64,000 nt of DNA from the NCBI GenBank assembly GCA_001557505.1, contig LSAX01000002.1, positions 3,906,001 to 3,970,000 of the forward strand, given 5' to 3'. A program made the translations under genes and the position numbers. This stretch comes from Reticulascus tulasneorum. Taxonomy: Eukaryota; Ascomycota; Sordariomycetes; Glomerellales; Reticulascaceae. Below, piece after piece: positions 46,233 through 55,647 of this stretch (position 1 is its first letter; each line of letters opens with the position of its first letter). The notes beneath the pieces are model-generated. The model ran no database searches. It was not told the origin of the DNA and was given only the letters and a program-made list of their open reading frames with translations.

Positions 46233-47153
46233 TTACTCTGCAGCAACTACGACTAGGCACCCCTTGCCATCATCCTCGTCTAACGCTTTCATTTTCATGT
46301 CTCCAGCGGGGAGACTGGAGCCGAAATCAATCTTGGCGAGAAAAACATCCTCGATTTCGTCCTCGACGGCTGCTGGCGGGACCTTGGGAGCAGTGTCCCT
46401 TTTGCTGCTCTTCCCGGAATCCTCATCCGAGCTGTCCGAGTCATCCTGTCGAGAACCAACGCCATGCAAATCCGCGCCAACGACGTCGTTGCGCAACTTG
46501 ATCTTGTTGCGCCAGCTCACGCGGACCTTGCGTAGTCTATAGGCAAACACGAAGTCGGCTTTTGGCTGGCTCTCCTCTGATAAAGCTGTCGATCGATCGA
46601 AGCTGCCTCCTGCCCCAACCTCTACCGCTCCTCCGGTTCCCGGATCTCCGCCGGCTTCTGCCGACCCCCCCGTCTCTCTCGTGTCATAGTAGGTCGCCGG
46701 TCCGGGCTGTCTTGCCACCTTGATGCCCGTGATCATGTAGACGGTCTTGCCGAATCTTTTGTTCTCTTTCAGCCAGTCCTGTACCTGTTTCACCGCCACA
46801 CTCTCCTTTGCATACGTCACATCCTCGCCCAGCTCGATAAAGTGTGTCTCCAGCTCGGCAGCCTCCCAGGTCTGAGTTAACTCCTTGGACGCGTGGCCAG
46901 AAAGCCGCGCGGAAGCTACATTTAAGAACTGAGCGAAGATACTTAATTCTGTGCTTGCGCCTCTTGACTTGGAAAGTTGCCAGTTTATCTTGGACGAGCT
47001 ATAGATGGTCGGGACCGAGGGGACTGACTGAAGCGGCGAGGCGAGGGAACGATACGGTATCCTGGGATTAGAGATGAGCTGGCCCAGCCGGATCAGCTGG
47101 TTGATCTTGTAGTCGGTGGATTGGAGGATGAAGTATGTTCTAGGCTCACCCAT
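46233..47153 (-). CDS. Gasdermin-like candidate, predicted pore-forming protein (306 aa)
   Basis: Single exon, no signal peptide. I cannot assign it with certainty. Its layout resembles the gasdermin pore-forming domain: an N-terminal strand-helix part, then a beta strand VYMITGIKVA (138-147), a Gly-rich flexible stretch (149-187) and a returning strand FVFAYRLRKV (201-210). In gasdermins two such strands flank a membrane-inserting hairpin. A Ser/Asp-rich linker (234-252) then connects to a short acidic C-terminal segment that could be a removable inhibitory tail. Similar fungal proteins with this strand-glycine-strand pattern are common. The gene is convergent with an intracellular S8 protease, the arrangement known for het-Q1/het-Q2. 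An unrelated fungal family is the main alternative. Confidence 0.5.
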   Translation of the reverse strand: MGEPRTYFILQSTDYKINQLIRLGQLISNPRIPYRSLASPLQSVPSVPTIYSSSKINWQLSKSRGASTELSIFAQFLNVASARLSGHASKELTQTWEAAELETHFIELGEDVTYAKESVAVKQVQDWLKENKRFGKTVYMITGIKVARQPGPATYYDTRETGGSAEAGGDPGTGGAVEVGAGGSFDRSTALSEESQPKADFVFAYRLRKVRVSWRNKIKLRNDVVGADLHGVGSRQDDSDSSDEDSGKSSKRDTAPKVPPAAVEDEIEDVFLAKIDFGSSLPAGDMKMKALDEDDGKGCLVVVAAE

Positions 47154-47569
47154 CTTGGGCTAACTGGTATGCTACTGATTGCTCCGCATGGAGCCTTGGA
47201 GTTTATGATTAATTATCTGTTCTCGGGACTAGAATTACTGGGGAGGAGGATACGTATATCTCGGGCAATGTTTAGGCATCTATTGACGTGGGGGATGGCC
47301 CGCCTCACTTTATGGAGGAACTGCATCAGTTGCATCTCTACCCTGCCAACATGGCTGGCTTGGTCATATCTGTCATATCTCTTGTTTTCTTCGCACCATG
47401 CAAGCTTAGCCACATGCATTTGTATTATTGATCTTGGCATGCGTGCGCAAATTAAGACATGCGTACAGAGTATTCACTAGGTGTTATATCTAACAATAGA
47501 GACATAAGGCTTTCGGGACAGTATGAGCAGATTCTGCACGCTGTGTCACGTCTTCACGCCGGAAACAGC

Positions 47570-47597
47570 GGCTGCAGGCTGCGGGCTGCGGGCTGCA
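47570..47597 (+). repeat. Four tandem 7-bp units (ggctgcr)
   Basis: ggctgca, ggctgcg, ggctgcg, ggctgca in a row. Confidence 0.8.
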
Positions 47598-47826
47598 CAC
47601 CACTCCAGGATTAATGAGTACCTCCATTTCGAGAAGAGCGGAGAGTCTCGAGCCCAATGGAATTAAAAGAGTGTTTGAAATGTCGCACAACGTAAATGAC
47701 GTGAGTGGTTAGCTATGTACCGAGATTGCCCAATCGTCTGCACTTTTCCACTAGCAACATCAGCCAGGGAACGTCACTGCTGCAGCGGTAGGACTGATTG
47801 CACGGCAAGAGCTCGATAAGCCAGTC

Positions 47827-48105
47827 TTACCTAAACAGGGATGGTTCCAGAGCCTCGAGCTCTGTAGCCCTCGCAAACCACACCCAACCCCAACGCTCGC
47901 AGGCCTGTGAAATGCTGTCGTAGAAAAGATAGTGGAAGCTAATCGTGACCTGAGCGCTATTGGCAATGGGTATATTAGCCAGCAGCGCTGCGGTCCCCGG
48001 GCGGTCGTTGCCAAATAAGAAGCCTGGCAGACAGCTGGTGATCATCGTTGGGTTCACCCCGAAGCCATCATGCCAAGTACGAGCAGACGGAAAAACTTGT
48101 AGCAA
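47827..48105 (-). pseudogene. Remnant of a multi-pass membrane protein, possibly DUF6536-like
   Basis: An open stretch of about 92 codons contains GFGVNPTMITSCLPGFLFG followed by TAALLANIPIANSAQVTISF and HYLFYDSI. This order recalls the C-terminal half of large fungal membrane proteins of the DUF6536 type, in which an LLANIPQ-like motif begins a membrane helix that ends in an aromatic YN. No flanking exons of such a protein (normally 600 or more residues) are found, so it is probably a truncated relic. Confidence 0.35.
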
Positions 48106-49569
48106 ATCTAATGTTCTCGACCAGTACTAGTCCCATATCAAGACTACAGTATATTCGAGCCGGAAACACTTGCAGTGCAAGTGGAATCTCCCAGAACATG
48201 GAGCTGATGATTTTGAACCACAAGATATGAGGATGAGTGCACCATGTTGCCATGGCCAGTTCGACCGTTCGCTGTTGAGGACATCCTGGAGTTGCTTCGT
48301 CTACGGCTAGATCCCCGGGTGTGCGTGAAGTGTCGGGCAAGCTTTGGACTACGTCTCCTAAAGCGTTTAAGGACTCCTTGTTCCCTTACCATCATCGCGT
48401 GGCGAGTATGCTGGAGCAGATCAGGGCAAGCAGTAATCATGTGAGAGGAGCTGTGGGGTTACAAGTCACTCTTTTTAGTCGTCCTCTCCCCTTCTTGGAG
48501 GTGACTTAGACGGGGTCGACTCGAGGGGACATTGTGTGCAAATGGACGTGTTCATATCATTTTGTTTACTCCAATCTATTGCAAGTCGTAACTGCGACTA
48601 CTCAAACCCCAATCCAACATACTGTGCGTAAGCCTCACAGCGACTCATACTAGAAATATTTTAAACCGAAATGAGGAAGCTGAACCTGAATGACATGCAA
48701 TACGAACATGCTATTCCAACGAGGTCTTTTCCTAGGAAGCCCAATCGCTTTCCCCGGTTTAAGCCTACTTAGTGGCAATTAATTATATGGAGCCCATATG
48801 TCTATCATCAGCTAGACCGTAGCGGAGCGGATCCCGCTGATTTACTGCCCTGAACCAGGGCAAGTCGGGATACTTTAGATCCTGCATGAAATGTAACCAA
48901 AATTCTGAGTCAGCCTCAAGACCGGGGCATGGACCTGGAGACCCGACATTCTGATTCGAGGCGCCTTTGATTGATTTAAACCCGACTATGAAAGGTTCGG
49001 ATGCTTGTAAGCACAGTCTAGGAGTTAAGATAATTCCCCATACCTCGTACTACTTAAGTAAGCGCGAACTCGGGTAAACCGGCTGCACTTGGGAGTTCCC
49101 TTCAAGTGCAGTCTAGTGAAATTGACTTTCATGTCTTGCTACCACTTGAAAAAAGACTGGAGTCGGATAATCGGCTCGTCCCATGAGTTGTGGCAGCTAG
49201 GCTTGCATGATGACAGCAGGGCCTCGCTCGCCGAGTTTACAATGAATGCTGCTTCGAATAATGCTTCTGTTTTGAGAGCACACCCCTTGAACTCCAGCGC
49301 ACATGTTGGTTCGGACATTGCTTTCTTACATCAGATTGCTGAGCGCGCTGGTGGTACTCCGCAGTTCTTTTGCTTCGGCGGTGTTGGAATTATACCATGA
49401 AACTCAATTTCACCAATGACAAGTACATACTCCTGTATGGGAGGTACTTCCAGTCGTATGATTATCCTGCGCAAGGACGATTAGGTCCACTCTGCGTTAA
49501 CACTGCTGTGAGAATCTTACCGTGACCAGTGTAATGTTTTCGACCCCATTAATCTTCATGCCGGAACTC

Positions 49570-49577
49570 TATATAAG
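49570..49577 (+). promoter_or_regulatory. TATA box of the 49677-50281 gene
   Basis: tatataag about 100 bp before the ATG at 49677. Confidence 0.5.
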
Positions 49578-49676
49578 ACAGGCCGACCAGTGCAAGCCCA
49601 CAGTCTGAAGCTGATAGAGGATCACCGTAACTCCTCTTTCTCTTCTCCCATAAAAGACACCCACCACAAATTAACC

Positions 49677-50281
49677 ATGAAACCATTCGCCGTCATCACG
49701 TTACTCTCTGCTCTCGTCAGTGCCACTCCTGTGGACAAGACTGAGAAGGATGTTGCGTCACTAGAGAAACGAGACACGGAAGTCATCTATCTTGCAAACT
49801 GCGTAAACGCCGTTTCATGTTGCACACCCAACGTCAACTACTCCCAAGTTATTGTAAGATATTTCCATCTATCAAAATGTACACGGTACTAATGATTAAT
49901 GAAGTACTACCCTACGAGCGCGGCATCGCAGAACGGACAACTTCCAGATAGCAAGAACAGATGCAGTGTTAGCAGTAACAGTTTCACTTGGTGGGAAAGC
50001 GGCTCGCCACACTGCTCATTCCCTACTGGAGTCACGTTTACTGCTCATATCGACTCTGATGCTCAGAGTCGACCCCTCTATAGTTGGTCTGGGTAAGCAT
50101 GCGTTTCATTATTTCATTCCTCTTCCAAAGCTCCTGGCTAATGCTTGAATCACGTAGATGGGGCAGTAACGGGTATAAAAACTGGAACTGCTACAAGGAC
50201 AACAACAGAATTCTCTTCGACCCTTATATGCCCGAGGCGGCGAACTACTGCAGAAGCATCTACTACTGCCTGCCCCAGTAA
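49677..50281 (+). CDS. Small secreted protein, conserved fungal family (162 aa)
   Basis: Exons 49677-49853, 49905-50092 and 50158-50281 (introns 51 and 65 bp) close in frame. The ATG has an ACC context and starts a signal peptide (MKPFAVITLLSALVSATP); a KR site at residues 31-32 (LEKRDTEV) suggests Kex2-type processing. The mature part contains VIYLANCVNAVSCC, YSQVIYYPTSAASQNGQLPD and a C-terminal NWNCYKDNNRILF plus YCRSIYYCLPQ, with paired cysteines. Proteins with this pattern are frequent in plant- and insect-associated ascomycetes and are taken as secreted effectors or defence proteins; no function is established that I can name. Confidence 0.82.
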
Positions 50282-51949
50282 TGCAATAATATTTCGGGTG
50301 TCTTTCTTTCTCCGGTCTGCGTGACTCACAGGATGTATTTCTTGGATTAGAGATGTCTTTCGATGAGTTCAGATGCTGCAGCGTTGACATGACAGGCTTC
50401 AAAAGAGGGTTTATTGGTCTCAATATTTTTATGGTTACGCAACGTAGATATTTAACCTCAAGCTTGTCACATAGATGTAGCAAAAAGAGAAAAAGATCAC
50501 ACATCTCTGCAAGACAGCATCCCCAGATTGTTGTGGCATGGTGATGAGTCTACAGCTATCCGCAGTTGCAATATATTGCCTGTCCCAATGCCGGCAGAGC
50601 CCCTCCGACTTCCGCCGCCAAGCTAACTGACGCTGGTACTAGCCAACTGATCAAGTTTGACGATCAGTGTGACTTGTTACGATAGACATCTTTTGCGGCG
50701 TGTTTTTTACATGCATATGCCAAAAGCGTCAAGAACCATAACTGACTCAAGAATAAACTTAGAGTTACAAGATAAAGCGATTTATAGATTCAGCTTTGTT
50801 CCACGCAATCACAACCCCCCAAATAGGAGACCTCTTGATGATTAATCAATTCAAATCCTGCGCCATAACCTCGAGAACTCGAAGCTCGAACTCTTCTTTC
50901 CATTCACGGCGCTAATAGCATCAATAGCTACATGACTGCTTTACATGCGCTCATGAACATCTAGCAAAGAATTGGAGACACCAAAACTGCTCTTAATTTA
51001 GAGTCAACGGGTCAACTGAAGAGCTCGCTCGTAAAGCCGACAGAAGTGGCCGAGCTCTGCTGTGGACTATGACGTAAGCACTAGTAAACAGGTCCGAATG
51101 CGATCCACAGACGGACAGACGGACGAACTTGCTATACGAACGCTAGCTGCGGCCGCTAGGAAACCCACAATGATATTAAAATAGAACTTTACTCCCAGGC
51201 CTACATCTGTCAGCGAATACAAATGCCGCTGCTAAAGCTAAGTCGAGTTTTATTGTTCTTCGGCGACGAGCAGACACAGCAAGAGATATGCGGGAAACCA
51301 GATGATATAAGAATCGACGCTAGTAGGGGAAAGATCTCAGCTGAAAGTTCAAACGGCCACATTTATGCATCCTCCCGCAGGCCGCATTATACGTGCTGTC
51401 GGCTAGATTCTTTCAGCTTACTACGTACTACCACCAGGTAAGCAAAGATCCTGGAAGCATCACCGAAAACTGACGTGATATGTCAACACAACTATGGCGA
51501 CAACAATCTCGCTCCCATTCCATAGGGCCTCGTACACAAAACGTCTGCTGGTCATTCTAGGGTCAACGCAAGAACTTGCAACTTTAGTCTCAGTGCCTTG
51601 CATAGGGATCTGTAGTATGCGCCGACTGTATTTTTCGTGGTTTGTACGACGCGCATTTGGTGCCAAAAGGGAATTCATGCGTGCCACTGATTTCTATGGA
51701 GTAAAGCAAGCAGAAAGTCCTATCCGTATGGCTGACTGACATATTAGCTTGGCATCATGGTTTCCGTAGCTTCGGGTAAGAGATAGGTAAGTGAACCTAT
51801 AAATGTAAGCCAGATAAGCACCGAACTGGAGGATTGATTTCAAAGCGCTGCTTCGAATAGCCCGCCAATATAAGCATCTCAATGTATCTAACCCTTGTAG
51901 TCCCTTGTACTTGACAGAAGTTATTCGGAACTAATATCAAGGATCATTA
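50282..51949. other. Intergenic region
   Basis: Convergent 3' flanks of the small secreted protein and the broken transporter. Short open frames only; nothing supported. Confidence 0.45.
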
Positions 51950-53543
51950 TTATGCGCCTCTTTCTGGCTCAAAGCGTTGGTATCTCTCCTCTCTCCACTT
52001 GGGACCCCGTATCCGCACGATCCAAATACAAGGGCTCGTCGCCAAAACTACGAATCCCATGAAAAGATAGGTGAAGCCGTAGCCCCAAGCATCAATTATA
52101 TACTGCACCACAGCAGTTCCCACGGCACTAGTCGTCACTCTCGTCAGATTAAAGGTCGACGAGACCCGCCCAGGATTCATAGGGTACAGGTCGACCAGCA
52201 GCGTCATAAGGATAGATACCGGCCTGCTAAGCCCGGCGCCTGCGAAGAACAAGATGACTAGCGGCGCCGCGAGGCTCGTGCCAGAGTCCACAACCCAACC
52301 CCAAGCGATGATCATGCCTATGGCTAGCAGCGTCCACGGCCACATCAGGTCCAGCCTCGCTCGTTCGATCGGAAACTTCCTCATGTCGTCACCGCGCTTG
52401 CGATCGACTGAGATGCCCATCTCTCTGGCGACTCTCGCCTAGCTCCAGTCCAGTAGCCGGCCGATGACGACAGATCCCGCAACGGAACCAATGGCGAATG
52501 GAATATAGCATAATCCAACCTGCAAGTCGTTGAAGTCGTACCTCCGGCGGATGACGTCTTGCAGAGGTATGAGCATTGCGAAATTGGCCATGACAAATAT
52601 GGACATGAAGAGCATAAGAGGCCCGACATCTTTATCAAACAAAATGGGAATCGCCGCGTAAACATTAGGGACTGGCACCTTCAGATTCATCTTTTTACGC
52701 TGGGGCGGTGACGTCTGGTTGGCGTCCGATTCGAGACATTGGTTCTTGCGACGCCATTGACGTGCTGACGTTACAGAGTTGTTTAATTTCGGCGGGCGTA
52801 TAGACCCATTGCTAACTACATTCTGGGCCGTCTGCAACCAAACCATGTCAGCTGAAACTTCTCCGTACGCACTGCAATGCGGACTAGGCCGCCATAAAAC
52901 TCGCCTCAGGCACGAATGGGAAGTACCTGAGCAGAAACACGCCTGCGGCTCCGACCAAAAGCCAAAACGTAGATCGCCAGCCCAGAAACTGAGTCAGAAC
53001 GCCACCCAACACCGGCGCTAAGGGGGGTGCGAACATGATGCTGGACTGCACGGCGGCGATGTACCCACCTCTCTCGCTGTTTGTCACCACATCGGCCATG
53101 ACGGCACTACCAATAGCGACGGCCGATCTGATCGCTGAGGTCACCAAAAAAGAGCGGCGAATGGTCTGCATGGCCTGATAGACGGTCACGCTGAGGTTAA
53201 TCTCGGCAATGGAGCGGTGGTAGGCCATGGCGATTGGCGTGAGAGTGGGAAGGTAGACGAAGGCAGAGGAAGGCGAGAAGAGGGTCGCAAAGACTGTCAT
53301 TACTAAAAAAGATACTTTTGCCCTGGCCGAGAAGGTGGAGTGTACCGCTCGTGTCGGAGGCTCGTCTGTCTCCTGAGGCTGGACGACATCATGGATGGTT
53401 GGATCTTGGCGCTGCCGGAACTCTGAACAGCCTTCCCCTCGGTGTCGGCTATGTTGTCTAATTACACAAGCCCTTGGAAAAATTTCGGTTATATTAATGC
53501 TGTCACTTGTCTTGACTTGCTTTTCACTGAGTGGCACAGACAT
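51950..53543 (-). pseudogene. Broken MFS drug:H+ antiporter-like transporter
   Basis: The order of segments matches a 12-helix major facilitator of the DHA1 kind: FVYLPTLTPIAMAYHRSIAE (helix 1 region), VMADVVTNSERGGYIAAVQS, APPLAPVLGGVLTQFLGWRS, NVVSNGSIRPPK, then the C-terminal six helices down to RGA at 51950. It is damaged in three ways. After VYQAMQ about 35-45 residues covering helices 2-3 and the loop motif are missing. A TAG interrupts the frame after FMAA, although an intron could hide this one. A TAG at 52439-52441 splits LLDWS from ARVAREMGI in an otherwise continuous frame. It is therefore unlikely to make a working transporter. Confidence 0.75.
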
Positions 53544-55188
53544 AGTGGTGGTGATGGCTATGTAGGCACTGCTGGTATGTCAACGCTGCGCGGTCTATTT
53601 ATTGTGTCCGGGGTTTTGAACGCCGGAACATTGCAAGAGATTAGCCAGTGTCTTGATACGGCGCCAAACTCTTGCTGCCCAAGTCAATGATATTAGTGGA
53701 TACAAGAACACATCGTCGCAGCTGTTTTCGTTAGTTACACTTTGGAAATCTCATTGATTGTACGATGGCGGCAAGTTGTGAAGTCAAGAGCAGTTAAGAG
53801 CAGTTTGGCCGATTCGGCACCGACTAATAATGAACAAGCCCAACGACGCCGAGAATAATACCGAAAATGCCCAGACCTCGTCCAGTAACAAGACCCGAAA
53901 ACCTCCAATGTTGTTTCAATAAGGAGTGGTTATTACGAAAATGTCGAAAATATCTTTAGCGATGTTGTTAAGAAATCTGGGGACGAGAGGGCTTCTACAT
54001 CTCTTATAGCACGAGTTTTCTCTTGTAATGCATTAACATAATACCACAGTGACACACAGTTAACCTATTAGCCGCCTTGATATTATGTCTGTTCTAAGCA
54101 TGTTTACCTAGTTGGGTTGGAAGTGATTGGCATCTTTTCTTTATATTTATCAGTAAGGATCTCTTATTCTTTGCCGAAATACCCTTCAAGAGTAAAGTAT
54201 TGAGCTTCGATGGCTTGGACCTTTCCCCCCAAAATGTGAGCAAGCACGTTCTCTCTCCACTCCTCCTACGAAACAGCTTTCGCCCCCAACCCACAGAGCC
54301 GGCAGACTTGGAACCGATATAGATGGGTGATTCTTAGGCTGGTGGCAGCCGAGACAAGTCAAAGTTGATGGAAGAGTTTCTCGGACATTCCCCGAGGCCG
54401 GATGCTCTTGTTCGAAGCCTCGGACCTCGTTGATACTAAACTTTCAAGGTTCAGGGGCCTGTATACAACCCTCAAATTCCCAGCACGAAACAGGCTCGGT
54501 AAGCGGTCAGCCAGTATTGCACTGTTCATAGCAGATGTACTTGAGTAGACGGATTAGATTACAGCTCGGACTGGTGACCTACTTCCTGCAAAGACCCGGG
54601 TGAGCCCGGCCATACATGCTGAAATTAGCATTGCAAAGATTTGCTGTGGTTTCGACGCCATTCTTCCAAGTTTTGGACCATTCGGAATACCGTAGACTCA
54701 CAACAGCTCTCTCCTAGTGATATCGTCCAGCGATCATGTCGACTCCAGAAGTTCCCAGAAGTGCGTGGCTGGTGGCTGATTCACCGTCACCGGGAATGAC
54801 AGCCCCACGAGTACCGAAGCCTTGTGTTACCTGGCGGAACCATGTTGGCCAAATCCTGCCAGCGGCTCGATATTACCTGCTTACTCTATGAGAACACTGA
54901 TGCCTGGCATGCTGACCACAAATGCGCCGTACCCCGCGAAAACAATTTAATCTGCGCTGTATTCAATATTTATCCAGGAGTTCGATTGCCGAAGCCATTT
55001 CCACATGGAACTATTGTCCGTGGGGTGGTCGCACAAACTAATGAAACCCTCCGAGTTGCGCGCTTGTGAGGTGTATAAAAGACCCTCCCCATCATCGACT
55101 GCTTGTTTCGTATAACAGGACCCTTGCTGGTATTAAGAATTAGCCTTTCCCGCTGTTAATAATAATCAAACATACGCTGGCCCAGGAG
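53544..55188. other. Intergenic region
   Basis: Upstream of the broken transporter (minus) and of a secreted protein gene (plus). No supported gene. It contains the TATA-like site at 55074-55080. Confidence 0.45.
55074..55080 (+). promoter_or_regulatory. TATA-like box of the 55189-55647 gene
   Basis: tataaaa about 110 bp before the ATG at 55189. Confidence 0.5.
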
Positions 55189-55647
55189 ATGAAGACGTTC
55201 TCTCTCGTCACCTTCGCGGGCCTTTTTGCCACGCAGGTCGCCACTCAGATCCCTCCTAGCGAGCCCATCGAGGCTCCTCCCGATCTCCTCTCCATAGTGC
55301 GTCTCTACAACGATGGCCAATGCACCGGTTACAACTGGGCCATCTCTACAGGCACTTGGAGCAAGCTTCCCGACGGGTGCTCGCCCGTGAATGCGACTTG
55401 GACCATTCAGAGTGCCGAGGTTTTCTATCTGGGAACTGGCTGCCAATGTAAGCGATGTATCCAAGTTTCTCGCATCAGCACGCCTCGAGGAGCAATTTAC
55501 TAACGGAGCGTCTCTGAAACAGTCAACCTCTACACGGATGTGGGCTGCACTGGGAAAGCTGCTCCGGCCCCGCTGGAAACATGTCAAAGTGGCAATAGCT
55601 CATGGAAGAGTTACTCAATCCGCGGTTGCACTGCGGTTGAACAATAG
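55189..55647 (+). CDS. Small secreted cysteine protein (127 aa)
   Basis: Exons 55189-55447 and 55523-55647 with a 75-bp intron (GTAAGC to AACAG) join in phase. The signal peptide is MKTFSLVTFAGLFATQVATQ. The mature protein of about 105 residues has six cysteines in evenly spaced DGQC, DGC, TGC, VGC, ETC and RGC contexts. The paired patterns VRLYNDGQCTGYNW and FNLYTDVGCTGKAA suggest an internal duplication of a small beta-rich unit. No named family is recognised; a crystallin-like or effector-like extracellular protein is possible. Confidence 0.8.

Larger units (their letters stand above)
47154..49676. other. Long intergenic region
   Basis: About 2.5 kb. It holds a 7-bp tandem repeat at 47570-47597 and a probable membrane-protein remnant at 47827-48105. 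No other supported gene. Confidence 0.45.

Noticed and set aside
54824..55069. 81-codon open frame upstream of a secreted protein gene
   Set aside because: No signal peptide or domain, and it ends just before the TATA-like site of the next gene.
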